From Molanna angustata (taxonomy: Eukaryota; Arthropoda; Insecta; Trichoptera; Molannidae), in assembly GCA_963576475.1 (NCBI GenBank), contig OY754982.1:2259409-2323408 (forward strand): DNA of 64,000 nt, written 5' to 3'. Within the stretch, counting starts at the first letter, position 1; each line of letters opens with the position of its first letter. The translations under genes were made by a program, and so were the position numbers. This document shows, one piece after another, positions 45,261-56,797 of the stretch. The notes beneath the pieces are model-generated. The model saw nothing but the letters and a program-made list of their open reading frames with translations. It ran no database searches and was not told the origin of the DNA.

Positions 45261-46030
45261 TAATGATAATTAAGAAAGTCATTTTTCAGTATCAATAGAG
45301 GAAAACGTACTAATGATAATTAAGAAAGTCGTTTTTCAGTATCAATAGAGGAAAACGTACTAACGGTAATTAAGAACGTCATTTTTCAGAATCAATAGAG
45401 GAAAACGTACTAATGATAATTAAGAAAGTCATTTTTCAGTATCAATAGAGGAAAACGTACTAATAATAATTAAGAAAGTCATTTTTCAGTATCAATAGAG
45501 GAAAACGTACTAACGGTAATTAAGAACGTCATTTTTCAGGATCAATAGAGGAAAACGTACTAACGATAATTAAAAAAGTAATTTTTCAGTATCAATAGAG
45601 GAAAACGTACTAACGGTAATTAAGAACGTCATTTTTCGGAATCAATAGAGGAAAACGTACTAATGATAATTAAAAAAGTCATTTTTCAGTATCAATAGAG
45701 GAAAACGTACTAACGGTAATTAAGAACGTCATTTTTCAGGATCAATAGAGGAAAACGTACTAACGATAATTAAAAAAGTGATTTTTCAGGTTCAATAGAG
45801 GTAAACGATAATTAAGATCGTCATTTTTTCAGGATCAATAGAGGAACGCGTACAGTTGTAGCCAAACATCTTGGACTTTTAGCCGAGAAGGAGGGCGATT
45901 CGCACGTAAACCAACGAAGCAGACACAAATTTGCGCTCTGCGCAACCGGAAACTCGGTCAACATTTTTAGCGAAAATTATACTAATGATAATTAAGAACG
46001 TCATTTTTTTAGAATACATAGCAGGGAACG
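45261..46030 (+). repeat. 50-bp minisatellite, right part (about 12 units) with an inserted spacer
   Basis: Regular 50-bp units from 45261 to about 45845 (starts near 45279, 45329, 45378 and so on). 45855-45975 is non-repeat sequence (GCCAAACATCTTGGACTTTT, GCGCTCTGCGCAACCGGAAA). One more diverged unit, ACTAATGATAATTAAGAACG, follows at about 45980-46030. The phase agrees with the left part once the LINE is removed. Confidence 0.88.
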
Positions 46031-46044
46031 GTGCATTATTATAT

Positions 46045-46480
46045 CGGATCTGATCTCAATAGTTTTATTTATAAAACAATGATTGCCCCAGTTCTTACTT
46101 ACGGCAGTAAAACCTGGGCCGCTACAAAGACATTTACGCACAGAGTGTTCTAAAGACCAAGATGCTGTGAAACAAGATAAGATATATTAAGAAAATAAAA
46201 CATTCCCGGTAGTCTTGGGAGTACGTGACATCGACGATAATTTACAAGAAAGTAGGTTAAGATGATTTGGACATGTAAAGAGTACCTATACATCCAGAAG
46301 TGATATAGACTGAGAGCGTTTTGAAATAATTATTTAAAATCACAAAGAAGAACCTTTATACATGGAAAACTAATAAAATTGAAGTCATGAAATCGATATG
46401 AAATAGATTGAGTTTGGACTGGTACAGATGACACAGTTATTGATAGTAAGTATGCCCACAAAACTGCCAATATGAAACTC
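46045..46480 (+). pseudogene. LINE RT C-terminal fragment, decayed
   Basis: IAPVLTYGSKTWAATKTFTH (46082-46142) is the YGSETWAxT motif of insect LINEs. After frameshifts come VLGVRDIDDNLQESR and FGHVKS-like readings. Several stops. Not family L (which reads YASETWTWQK). Confidence 0.65.
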
Positions 46481-48100
46481 ATATTGCACACTCTAGATAC
46501 GATATCCGTAGAGAATTTGAAGTAAAAACAAAATTGATTATTGTATTACTACTGTTTCGTATGGTAATGGACGACTGTTTCGGCTGACTAGGCTCCTATC
46601 AACGGTTGACTAGGGTCTTATATGCATAACAATAATCACTTGTGTTTCATATAAAAAAAATCCTAGTAAAATGGAGTTCCACGGTATAAATACTTTCAAC
46701 GTTAACAATATAAAAACAATAAAGTCAGATTCTTCAAAAACGCTAAATCATAACTCCACTTTTCTGTAAATAGTAATAGAGAGTAATGGCACAGTGAAGA
46801 TATTATGTAATCTCGCAATACGAGTTTAATTGATCAGCCATCTTTGGCAAATCTAGTATGATTGCTACGTAGATATTGCAAATAATATATCAAAGTTAGA
46901 GTTTTATGAAATGAAATTGCCGATTTAGGTTCCAGATGTAGAAAGGAAATAATCCTGTGTGCAGGGATTGCAATCCGGCTCCAATTTGATTCCCATCCAG
47001 TTGGATTCCCATCGATCCGGATTGGTCACAACAAACTATTTTACCATTTTAACCGACTTCCTATAACAGAGATTATTATTCCAGAATCAACCGTATAAAA
47101 TATGATCAAGGGAGTATATTAAATACCTAATAAAATCAACTTTTTTTGTTTAATGTAAAATAAAATTGAATAATTATTTTTAATTTTCCGACTGTTAATT
47201 AATTCTTGGTGGAATTCCATTATCAATTATATTAAATTACTTAAAGAAGTAAAAAAAAAACTCAAATTTAAAATGTTTCCCACTTATAAATATACTTGAC
47301 CACTAACGCGTTTCGCTCAAATATCATCTACAGAATGAGTCTATTCTACATCTACAGAATGGGTCCATTCAAAGAGCATCTACAGAATGGGTCAATGGAA
47401 TATCAGTATCACAAAATAATATATTACATCAAAGTTCATTCAACTTCATTACCAAGGTAGCTCCCATAGCCGAGTTAGCAGAAGCAAGACGATTCAACTG
47501 ATAATTAAAATTAAAAAAAAATGATAACAAACGTTTCAACATGATTGGCCTAAAAGATTTGAATAATACGAAGGTAAAATAGTAAAATCACACATGCGCA
47601 CTGGGCTTAATACTTCACACTCTAATAATTACCGTCTGACCATAAGACTTTAAGTAGGTACCTACTTTTAATATTAACAGAAATACCACTGACCGTACAA
47701 ACAAATGCTGCTTCTGCCAGAGGTTTGAAATTCAGAGCCGCAGAATTTACAACCAAAATTTCATTCGTATTAATTCAACAAATAATTGAATTTTAATTAC
47801 AGTATCTACCCATGATCATGTACTGATATATATGTAGTCTGTCGCAACAAAGTACGGAATCTTTCGGTGAAAATATAACGAGATAATATACAATGTTAAT
47901 CTTAGTTGGGTTAATATTTCCCGTCCACAATGTTGACAATAAAACACCTGTTAATTCACTATACGAGTATAACAATATAATCAATTTTATAATTAGAACA
48001 CCTAGCAATGAGGAAAGAAAAAATATACATATACCTAAGTACAACAATTGAATAAATTACGAGAAAAAAATATAAATCGATTTCTAAACTGATAGTATTA
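46481..48100. other. Gap with a degenerate hammerhead-like motif
   Basis: AT-rich. GATTCCCATC occurs twice near 46980-47010. TTAACCGACTTCC near 47058 is the end motif of the 17 kb repeat. The only structured signal is at 47297-47400, listed separately. No gene recognised. Confidence 0.35.
47297..47400 (-). ncRNA. Degenerate hammerhead-like motif plus three short direct repeats
   Basis: The minus strand reads CCATT, CTGTAGA, T, a weak stem, GAA, the palindrome ACGCGT, T, AGTGG. CCATT pairs fully with AGTGG as stem I and ACGCGT fits a dimer-type stem III, but A6 of the core is T and stem II is not preserved. CATCTACAGAATG is repeated at 47325, 47353 and 47378 on the plus strand, so part of the motif was tandemly copied. 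Confidence 0.42.
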
Positions 48101-48104
48101 GTAA

Positions 48105-48330
48105 AAAATAAAATTATGCAGATAAAAAATAGGAATGGTCCAAGTTTGAACCTTGCGGTACCCCTGACTTTCACACAAACGGTCATAACAATTATAATTT
48201 GGTAACAGCGACTGCAAGATACATAATTACGAGTAAAATAAATATCATTGTAATTCAGAACAAGAGGTAAACCGTAGCGGATTGTAGCAGCGGTAATATT
48301 TAAAAGATCTCCGGTGGTAAAATACATTAA
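48105..48330 (-). pseudogene. Non-LTR RT motif fragment
   Basis: Minus strand: KSGVPQGSNL followed, after a one-base frameshift, by GPFLFFICI, i.e. the RT GVPQGSxLGPxLF motif. The surrounding 122-codon open frame is in the wrong phase for RT on one side. Short and decayed. Confidence 0.6.
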
Positions 48331-49807
48331 ACATTACGCCGACGTACCGGATGAAAGTGAGGTTAACCTCAAATACCAACGTGAAAATAATAATTTTGTG
48401 CGTCTTTAAAGGGCGTTCCATGTTGTTTCATCTTTATCAAGTAACATTATATTGAGAAGGAAATAAACAGTTGGTTGTGTTTCTTACAACAGAGACGGCT
48501 ATGGATGACTTGTTTCAACAAATTATATTGTATTATGATAATTGTTAAAGTAGAAAATTTCATTATATTTTTGTAGTTTAGTTGCTTTTATAATAGTATC
48601 GTTATACTAAACGACAAAAGATTAAAATGAAATTGTAACTAACTTTTATTAATAATCTTCGTTAAAAACAATTCAGTCTTAAAATTATAAGATGAATGTC
48701 AAAAATAGGGCTAAAATGATCATTTATTGTACCTAGGATAGATTCTTGTTAGAAAAGGCAAATCGACGATGGGACGATCAACACACAAAACCACCCGAGA
48801 AAGATTAAAGCATAGTTCCATATAATAAAAAAAAATAGCTGTATATTCAGATGCAAGATCTACACATTTTAGAACATCTTCAATTAATTTAGAACATGTC
48901 ATGTTCTAAAATAATTGAAGATGAGTTTATTACCTACATCAAAATTAGATTAATAGAGATTCAGTTACTTACATTTCCAAAATTAAATACAATATTCTAG
49001 TTTTTACTAAATCCGATAAAGGAAAAAAATACTCGATAAAAATAAATCTCTCAAAACGATACCCGATTAGAGTTTTTACGTAAAAAATACGCTCAAAAAT
49101 TACAAAATAACTACTATTATTTCGGAACATTGAATATTTTTACACAGCACCTATCGATACCCGAGGTAACAATTCCGGAAATCGTTTTGAGTTAGTGCTA
49201 CCGCAGAAATCAGAAAAAATAATAATGTATGATTAACAAAAAGAAACATCCCTTGAAAATAGTGAGGAGAAAGAATTTTCCTTTTAATTCTGGTGGATAA
49301 AACAAGTTTCTTGATTATTAAAAGGAAACTGCATAGTTATTAGAAGGAAAAATAAATTGCCATATTCGACTTGTTGCTCTTTAAAACTCAGAAAGAAACA
49401 ATATGAATTTTGATTTATCCAAATATTTCGGTCTTGTGATGTCTGTCATTTTTTTCTGTGACAATATTTCACAGGATCGAAATAATTATCTTATACTGTG
49501 GAAATAAAACATTATTATACAAGTAATTGTTGAAAAAATCAAATACTCACATTCTGTAAGCGTTGAGAGTCTTGGACATTATCAGATCAGCTTCAAACTA
49601 TGCACAATATTACAAGAAAAACTACTGTTTGTCACCAGACACATTATATTGTAACTATATCACTTTTTGTAACTCACATCACCGCATGTATGTAAAGTAA
49701 TCAATCATTCAACACACGACACGCTTAAAATTAAGAAAATGAATTGAACAACATATATTGTTCCTGTAACTTTTATAAATAACTTAAATTAAAAATGCTA
49801 TTAATTA
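48331..49807. other. Gap with a hairpin
   Basis: AT-rich. 48875-48923 forms an almost perfect 49-bp hairpin (CATCTTCAATTAATTTAGAA with TTCTAAAATAATTGAAGATG around ACATGTCATG). No coding or transposon family recognised elsewhere in the interval. Confidence 0.45.
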
Positions 49808-49983
49808 GATGGGTCGATGGCAGAGCGGTTAGCGCGCTGGGCTAGTAATCCAGTGATCGCGAGTTCGAATCCTGCCTCGACCGATTTCGTTCACCTATAG
49901 CACAAGCATTTATTTGCTTATTTTAGGGAACGTAGGAAAATGTATATGTACTTGTTTAACAAGGACAAATTCATTTAAAAAAA
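49808..49983 (+). mobile_element. SINE family 1, copy 4
   Basis: GGGTCGATGGCAGAGCGGTT, GGGCTAGTAATCCAG, GAGTTCGAATCC, body CAAGCATTTATTTGCTTATT, GGGAACGTAGGAAAATGTAT, ACAAGGACAAATTCATTT and a short A-run. The least diverged relative of copy 1. Confidence 0.85.
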
Positions 49984-50344
49984 TGCACAAGATAAAATAG
50001 ATAAGTCGGTGTCAGAAAAAAGTACTGAACATAAAATTAATTCATACCATAAGAAAAATTAGGATTATAGTAAATTAGAAAGAAATATTATTACTTCAGT
50101 CTTTTCTTCAAGATATAAATTGAGTTGAAAGATACACCTGGATAATTGTGTTTTATTTTTAGAAAAAGAATTAATTACAAAGATCCTACACCTACTCCGA
50201 GCCAAGAGCTGATAATCTGTATTGCAGACTGGTGTAGTGCTTTCAGCAGATCAAAGTGGACGTCTACGATAAGATAATTTTATTTTTGAGATGCTGTAAA
50301 GAATGAATATTAAGTAAAAAAACATTGTATAACCTTATAGTATC
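49984..50344. other. Gap, no gene
   Basis: A GC-richer stretch at 50185-50270 (CTACACCTACTCCGAGCCAA) has coding-like composition but no identifiable motif. Confidence 0.35.
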
Positions 50345-50415
50345 AATAGATGAGCAAGTCTTATTTGTAGACCAAGACCAGCCCCATCTTGGTCTTACAT
50401 CTGCTCATCACTAAT
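50345..50415. repeat. Small hairpin repeat with TGATGAGCA ends
   Basis: ATGAGCAAGTCTTATTTGTA, GACCAAGACC on the left and TTGGTCTTACATCTGCTCAT on the right are inverted. The end motif GTGATGAGCA also occurs at about 9532 and 26487 with nearby AAGACCAAGA, so this is probably a tiny dispersed family. Confidence 0.55.
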
Positions 50416-50519
50416 AACAATTACAACATGTGTACCTACAAGATGCCTATATTTGTTCGTGAAAATAACCCAGTTTTTCGCAAGGTAAGAGCATTTATTT
50501 CTTTTTTTTAAGCATGATT

Positions 50520-50600
50520 ATTTATTTTTTACTCCTCACTACCCCAAGAGGGTAGGAGTTATGAATTCGAAATTTTCAAGGTTATTTTACGCTTTGCACC
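50520..50600 (-). repeat. Dispersed repeat family M, end fragment
   Basis: TTACTCCTCACTACCCCAAG, AGGAGTTATGAATTCGAAAT, TTTCAAGGTTATTTT: the terminal 70 bp only, in the same orientation as the nearby 51.3 kb copy. Confidence 0.6.
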
Positions 50601-51164
50601 TATTGCATTAAAATTTTCTGACCCTTTCTCACCCAAATTAATATGATAGGATAAAAAAATAAATATCATAGGGAAACATGTTCTAACAACATTTGAAAAC
50701 ATTTTAGTGAAAATTTTTTTTTTTCATGGATAGTTTTGGAAAAATTACAGGTCTATAAAAAATGACACTGGGTCTGAAAGGGTTATTGGGTTTAAAGGGA
50801 AACATTGTAAATAACATTTTTTGCATTGATTTATTAAATATACGCAAAACAAATTACATGTTATCATAAATTTGAAATAAAATGCAAAAAAAACAATAAA
50901 AAATTACAATACAAAATTCCTTTGTAAAACCAAATAAAACAACACCCGTCAAAATAGCATACCCTTTCCCTTTATTGACATTTTTCTGAGAAACAGTGCC
51001 GCAAACTTAGCGAAATAAAATCAGAGTTGCCAGAGAACATATAATATTATACCATAAACAAGAAATATAAGTGTTTTATACGCTCAGTCATTCAAAAATA
51101 AATTACAAAGATGTCTATTTGAATCGACACTGGTTGAAAAAGGGTTAATAAAAAAAATACTAAA
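50601..51164. other. Gap, no gene
   Basis: AT-rich sequence between family M fragments; no signal recognised. Confidence 0.35.
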
Positions 51165-51331
51165 ATAGTTAAAAATGCATCATTTATCACATTTTGGAAA
51201 TCACTGGTATATGGTAACAAACAACAAAAATTGTAGGTAGGTATATCAGCCCTAAAAAATGCATCATCATGTACCACATTTTGGAAATCACTGGTATATG
51301 GTAACAAACAAAAATTGTAGGTAGGTATATT
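51165..51331 (+). repeat. Tandem duplication, two units of about 80 bp
   Basis: AATGCATCATTTATCACATT, TTGGAAATCACTGGTATATG, GTAACAAAC, AAAAATTGTAGGTAGGTATA occurs at 51174-51245 and again at 51257-51331 with small indels. The second unit runs directly into family M. Confidence 0.8.
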
Positions 51332-51815
51332 AACTTTTTTACTCCTCACTACCCCAAGGGGATATAGTGGGGAGTTATGAATTCGCAACTTTTTTTTTAT
51401 TGCAGATTATCAACTAGTATCATGCTGAGATTGTATTCTGAAAGATTCATCACAACGTATATGATGCGTGTGCTGTGTGCTATGTACGGCGTTATTATTT
51501 TACTTTATCGATTATTGACTAAAATACTCATTAGATTATTTAAAAATTTAGAAAATTTGTACACCCAATACTCGCTTAGACCCCATTAGATTTTGAAGGA
51601 AATATGAAATTCGATATTTTTGATCTCAAGTTGCTAAAAAGGCACAACAACTTTATAAAATGGCATTGAAGAATTATAAAGTTTTCATAATAAATTATTT
51701 AAATTAAAAATAATTTAACAAACTCATTTCACGAAAATGCTAAAAATTTTCCATACAAAATCTTAATACTTTGTGGGAGTGACTTGGTAGTGAGGAGTAT
51801 AGCGTTGGCCACAAC
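51332..51815 (-). repeat. Dispersed repeat family M, copy 3
   Basis: TTTTACTCCTCACTACCCCA, GATTATCAACTAGTATCATG, TGCTATGTACGGCGTTATTA, TTAGATTTTGAAGGAAATAT, AAAAAGGCACAAC, TTTCACGAAAATGC and GAGTATAGCGTTGGCCACAA. Uninterrupted and 484 bp, the cleanest short copy. No coding. Confidence 0.72.
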
Positions 51816-52104
51816 TTACTTGCTTGAGTAATGATACTCGATAGCTATTTAGATGACTGATTACTTTATGAGTAAATTTATTTTTAGACTTTATTATTTC
51901 GTCATTGGGTTAATAAACCCCTAAAAGAGTTTTACGAAACTGATTTTATTTTAAGAATGTACCTAGGTAGGTACATAAAATAAATATATAAATCTAAAGT
52001 AAATGTTTAGTAGGCACAGGCTGCCCTTTAGTATATGAATCAAAATGGTATTATAATGTTCCGCATACCTACATATATATCTATATTAGAACAATGGATC
52101 ATTG

Positions 52105-52495
52105 AATTTCACATTTATTTATATAGGACAGACAGCACTATACATATGTAACTATTTATATTCAACTTAAATAATTGAATTTTACATTTATTTATTTAAG
52201 ACAGACAAAGCACTAGATGTTACTATTTATATTCAACATAAATAATTGAATTTTACATTTATTTATTTAGGACAGACAAAGCACTATATGCAACTAATTA
52301 TATTCAACATAAATAATTGAATTTGACATTTATTTATTTAGGACAGACAAAGCACTATATGTAACTACATTTATATTCATTATAAATAATTGAATTTGAC
52401 ATTCATTTATTTAGGACAATCGATCATTGAATTTGACATTTATTTATTTAGGACACACAAAGCACTATATGTAACTATTTGTATTCATCATAAAT
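52105..52495 (+). repeat. 71-bp minisatellite, 5-6 units
   Basis: Unit AATTTGACATTTATTTATTT, AGGACAGACAAAGCACTATA, TGTAACTATTTATATTCAAC, ATAAATAATTG. The fifth unit is partly deleted (GGACAATCGATCATTGAATT). Confidence 0.85.
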
Positions 52496-52589
52496 CATAA
52501 AAATCTTGCTGTCAAAATGGCAAACAAAAAACTATTTAAACCCAAATGTGTTTTAGTATATATTGAATAATTCATATCAATACAGTCAC

Positions 52590-53053
52590 GTGAAAGTTTC
52601 CTCGGATCAACGCAACCACTTCCAACTCGCTCAGAGCAGGAAGGGCTTCGTTCATGGCAGCTAGGAGCCCCCGAAAATGACGTCCACCCTATGGATGGCC
52701 TTCCCACGGGCCACAACGTGGGGTGGTGTACGTGGAAGTCACTAAACCGTCTGAGGACGGGAGTTGGGAGAACACTGGACAGCATGTCCATGTATATGGA
52801 TGGGGCTTTCTGCGACACGGAACACCAACAACATGATGTGTCGGAGAGCAGCAGACCACCGTATATGTGTGCATCTGCCCACAAGTCCGGTAAATGCACC
52901 ATGCACGACCTTATTTATGGTGGTGCAGTGGTTGTGCTATTGATGTCGCTAGACACTGGCAGAAGATATGAATACGTAGCTGACACGATAGAAGAAAAAT
53001 ACGGAAGAAAATCATTTATCCTTTTGAACTGCGCAGATATTTTTCTCAAATAA
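52590..53053 (+). pseudogene. Jockey/R1-type LINE C-terminal fragment
   Basis: The plus reading KSLNRLRTGVGRTLDSMSMY is the conserved LNRxRTGxGR motif of insect LINE C-termini; it is followed by CDTEHQQHDVSES and KSGKCTMHDLIYG with local frameshifts, where the family normally has a CxC...H...C cluster. The frame closes at 53053. 5'-truncated; the upstream 100 bp reads in the same frame (GLRSWQLGAPEND). Confidence 0.7.
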
Positions 53054-53172
53054 AGTTTCATGATACTTTTTGTTAGTTGGTGCTGAGGACGGCAAAATAA
53101 ATCCATACTCAGTGAGAAAAACAAAAAAGGGATGACTTTCTAAACATTGGATTTTAAACAGAATTATGGTTC

Positions 53173-54165
53173 TTAAGAGGGTGACTGCTGCCAACGTACC
53201 TATTTTTTCAATTTGAATTTGCATCATTACTACAAAACGAATCATTTTGAAAAAAATAAACTAGTTAGTTTGGATATTAACAAAGAAAAATATACCTTAA
53301 CTTTTTAATTATGTTCTGTATATATTCTTGTAGGAAAATAATAAGCATACCCCGATTTTTGACATTTATCTTAAATTTCTAAAAAACTATAAGGTATAGA
53401 GCATTATATTTTTTTATAAATTAAAGAAGATCAAAATATCTGGAAAAATACGATGTAACGTTGCATTGATGCATCAGATTAAGTTAATACGAGACATGGA
53501 ATACCAATCCTCTTTATTTCCTCCCCACTCCCCGCAATTCCTACATGCCCCCATTATCTATATCCCTAATTTTGAATTACTTATCTTGTTTATATTCTTT
53601 GTTATTTTTTTAAGCTGTATATTTTAATTTAGTTTTTAACTCACTCCACTGTAAATGTTTTTTAAGCTAACTTGTCCTTTTTTTATATAACGCATGTTGT
53701 GGGAAATATTTTGGCAAACTACTGATATTTGTTATTATATTAATTTATGGATTTTGCTGTATGTTTCCCCTTAAATTAAATAAATAAATAAACAAAAAAA
53801 AACTATTATTTCGCAATGGCGCTGAATGGAAAATAAATGTTTTTTAGGTTTATTTACTAAACCTGAAGCATTAATACAACGTCACATCATATTTTTCTAG
53901 ATATTTTTGTCTTATTTAATTTAAAAAAAAATATTTTGAACTACGCCTTATATTTTATTAAAAATATAAGATAAACATAGAAAATCGGGGTATGCCATTA
54001 TTTTTCTACAAGAATTTATACAGAACATTATCAAAAAGTAAAGATATATTTTTCTTTATTAATACCCAAACTATCTAAATTATTTTTTTCAAAACGATTT
54101 GATTAGAAATAATGATGGTATATCAAATTGAAAAATAGGTGCGTTGGCAGTAGTCCCCCCCTTAA
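53173..54165. mobile_element. TTAA-flanked foldback element, copy 2
   Basis: TTAAGAGGGTGACTGCTGCC at 53173 and GGCAGTAGTCCCCCCCTTAA ending at 54165; arms as in copy 1 (CCGATTTTTGACATTTATCT; CATCATATTTTTCTAGATAT). The loop between the arms holds a LINE 3' UTR (53485-53798). About 90 percent like copy 1 over the arms by eye. Confidence 0.78.
53485..53798 (+). mobile_element. LINE 3' UTR inserted in the foldback element
   Basis: Begins GACATGGAATACCAATCCTC and CCCCACTCCCCGCAATTCC, continues T-rich (GTAAATGTTTTTTAAGCTAA) and ends CTTAAATTAAATAAATAAATAAAC, a jockey-type tail. Non-coding, 5'-truncated beyond the stop of ORF2. Confidence 0.6.
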
Positions 54166-54179
54166 ATCTATTTTTTCTG

Positions 54180-54660
54180 AAGTAAATCGACAATAATTCG
54201 CGACAACCAGCGGTCGAATGACGAATTCGACGATCGTCCACGATTCTATCGAAACTCGCTGTCGCCGGCCGGTCTGCAACAAGTCAACACGAACAAAAAA
54301 AAAACATTCGTTTTACGTAACTAAGTTGTATGAAATATACACACAAAAAATACGCAATTTTCACGTACGAATTTCGCCCATTCGACGATTGTGATTTTCC
54401 TATAAAGACTATGTACGAGTTACATAAACATCCGATGAGAACAAACGCGCACAACAAAGAATTATATTTTTTCTATCGCATTGGCGAAATTTGAAGAGGC
54501 GTCGCGACGTCCAACCCTCGTTAGGAACAGACGCCAACTGAATTCGCCATGGCGCCCCGAATTCCTACCCTTCACACCCCCTATATAGCAGTGGAGCGTT
54601 GGGGTGAAGCGGCAGACGGCTAACAGGCAGACTCATCAGTCACCATATTGCGACAAACGA
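54180..54660 (+). promoter_or_regulatory. GC-rich island, promoter-like
   Basis: CpG-rich words (GTCGAATGACGAATTCGACG, GTCGCCGGCCGGTCTGCAAC, GGCGTCGCGACGTCC). A TATATA at 54582-54587 follows CCCTTCACACCCCC, and an arthropod-initiator-like TCAGT is at 54636-54640, 50 bp on, which is further than the usual 30. No start codon reading was found downstream. On the minus strand TTATTAGGTGAGTGCG near 54890 looks like a splice donor. Suggestive only. Confidence 0.28.
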
Positions 54661-54936
54661 AAAAAAAAAGTTTTATGCGATGAACAAAGATGCATTATTT
54701 TTACTAAAAGGTACAATGTCAAATATAGATATAAGAAAATTAAAAATAATAAGGCACCGTGCACATAAAAATCCCACAAGACATAGCTTGTATACCAATT
54801 TATTACGTATAAATATAAGTGTCAATAACATTAATAGAAAGAAATAAAAAAAAACAATAAAACAGTGCTCGGGCACATACACGCACTCACCTAATAACTA
54901 GTTTCTGGACACTAAATGTCGCCGTATACGTAACAA

Positions 54937-55122
54937 CCCGTTCCCACTTGTCGTGTATCGGGCACGATAAAATATCGTGTGATCAAGTGGTAATACATTT
55001 TAAATGGAGCTGTTCACACTTGTGACACGCGTGTAAATGTGAACAGCTCTATTTATATATTTAATGTATTGCCACCAGACCGCACGACTTTTTATCGTGT
55101 CCAACACACAAGTGGGAACGGG
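54937..55122. mobile_element. 186-bp MITE, CAA target duplication
   Basis: CCCGTTCCCACTTGTCGTGT at 54937 pairs with ACACACAAGTGGGAACGGG ending at 55122. The arms extend about 70 bp (CACGATAAAATATCGTG; GTAATACATTTTAAAT). CAA flanks both ends (54934-54936, 55123-55125). The centre holds a second hairpin, GAGCTGTTCACA with TGTGAACAGCTC. No coding. Confidence 0.8.
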
Positions 55123-55221
55123 CAATAACGTGTTTTAACCCGGACGGTATTTAAAAAAAAATCCTCGAGAGAACTATGAAATTGTGAAGAACAAATTATA
55201 AAGTAGTGTTTGTACAATGTT

Positions 55222-55350
55222 TAATTATTTAATTTATAGCCCAAAAAAGAATACAGAAAATAATTTTTGATGAATTTCTTCTTTGCTGGGCATTAAATCC
55301 AGGACGTCCGCACAAAATTCAAATGAATTACCGCCATGCCACGGCGGTAG
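55222..55350 (-). mobile_element. SINE family 2, copy 2
   Basis: Minus strand: CCGCCGTGGCATGGCGGTAA, GGATTTAATGCCCAGCAAAG, AAGAAATTCATCAAAAATTA. The box B region is altered (GGATTTAATGCC for GGTTCGATTCC) but the following body matches copy 1. Confidence 0.58.
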
Positions 55351-55379
55351 GCATAATAATAACTAAGCAATATGTTAAT

Positions 55380-55652
55380 GTTTTTAATATGTTTTTCCTT
55401 TTATTTTTGTTCTTACTCTATTGTATTTTTGGGTTTTTTTATGTTTTTTTTTTGTTTTATTCTGGTGTTGTTTTGGATCTCTTATAACATTTTTATATTG
55501 GTAGACCAAATTCAATTTTTTTTTCATTGTTGGTTAGTTTAAGTTAGCATTTATATTGTATGATATAGAAACCCACTGATAACCATATATGGTTAGTGGA
55601 ATCTTGTATAAATTAAATTATGTCGAAAATAAAAAATAAATAAAATAAAATG
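55380..55652 (+). mobile_element. LINE 3' UTR, 5'-truncated
   Basis: T-rich sequence ending ATGTCGAAAATAAAAAATAA, ATAAAATAAAATG. Composition and tail are like the 3' UTR at 16.73-17.05 kb. No coding sequence left. Confidence 0.55.
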
Positions 55653-55814
55653 TATAGTCCTTAAAAATGTATTCCTTAGACCAATTTAGAATAATCGGTT
55701 ATTTAGAAGCGAATAAGGTCTTTTCAACATTAAAATGGCACATGGGACATCCCAGAATTACAGCGAGCGAAAAAAACATTCCACAGAAGGCGCAAATCAA
55801 ATAAAAATGAGGAT

Positions 55815-56590
55815 ATTTAAAAACGAGTGGGTTGTGGCCAACGCTATTCTCCTCGCTAACAAGTCACTCCACAAAGTATTCAAATTTTGTATGTAAAATT
55901 TTCTGCGTTTTAATGAAATGAGTTAGTTAAATTATTTTTTATTTAAATATTATATTATGAAAACTTGATAACTCTTCAATGCTTTTTTATGAAAGTGGCC
56001 CCTGAGTCAAATCGAAAACGCTTAACGATATCGCCAAACGCTAATTTTTTTTGTATGGGATTTGACATATGTTGTATGTTATTGTAGAAAAAAAATCTAC
56101 AACAAACGTCAAATCCCATACAAAAAAAAAATAGCGTTTGGCGATATCGTTAAGCGTTTTCAACTTGACTCAGGCCCGTGGTGTGCCTTTTTAGAAATTT
56201 GAAAATAAGAATATCAAATTTTATGTTTCCTGAGCTTGGCGTCACTTAAAAAATGTTTGACAGTAAAATTAAGAAGCAATGATTAGATATCCTTCAAAAT
56301 CTAAAGGGATCTAATTGAGTATTGGACATACAAATTCGCAAAATTTGAAAAGGATCACATGAGTACTTTCTTCTATAATCGAAAAATTAAAATAAAAACG
56401 CCGTTCATAATACATATTATGTAGCACATAGTACACAGCATAATCACACAGATACATTGTGATGAAATTTTCAGATTTCAATCTCAGCATGATACTAGTT
56501 GATAAACTGCAATTAAAAAATAACCTTAAAAATATATTCATAACTCCCCACTATATCCCCTTGGGATAGTGAGGAGAAAAAAAGTTGGTT
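55815..56590 (+). repeat. Dispersed repeat family M, copy 4, carrying a nested MITE
   Basis: GAGTGGGTTGTGGCCAACGC, TTCAAATTTTGTATGTAAAA at the start; TTTCCTGAGCTTGGCGTCAC, CATGATACTAGTTGATAAAC and CCCCACTATATCCCCTTGGG at the end. Without the 174-bp MITE at 56001-56174 it is about 600 bp, the fullest copy. It defines both ends of the family. Confidence 0.74.
56001..56174. mobile_element. 174-bp nearly perfect palindromic MITE nested in family M
   Basis: CCTGAGTCAAATCGAAAACG, CTTAACGATATCGCCAAACG on the left are mirrored by CGTTTGGCGATATCGTTAAG, CGTTTTCAACTTGACTCAGG on the right. It interrupts family M between GAAAGTG and GTGTGCCTTTTT, and GTGG stands near both edges. A truncated relative is at 33485-33620. 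Confidence 0.82.
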
Positions 56591-56797
56591 GTTAGCCACT
56601 ACAATAAAATGTATTTTTTTTATTGTAAAATGTAGTACATAATGGATGGTTTAGGGTTGTACACAAATATTATATTCTATGAATCAGGTGAAAAGCGTTG
56701 AATAATCGAATCCAAGAACGGGTTGGACTGTATCAGTAGCTAGTTGCCCCAGATTTTATAATAAAATAATTATTAAAATTTTCTGACCATTACACAA

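Noticed and set aside
48105..48327. 122-codon ORF as a membrane protein gene
   Set aside because: It contains an RT GVPQGS motif split by a frameshift; a decayed LINE piece.
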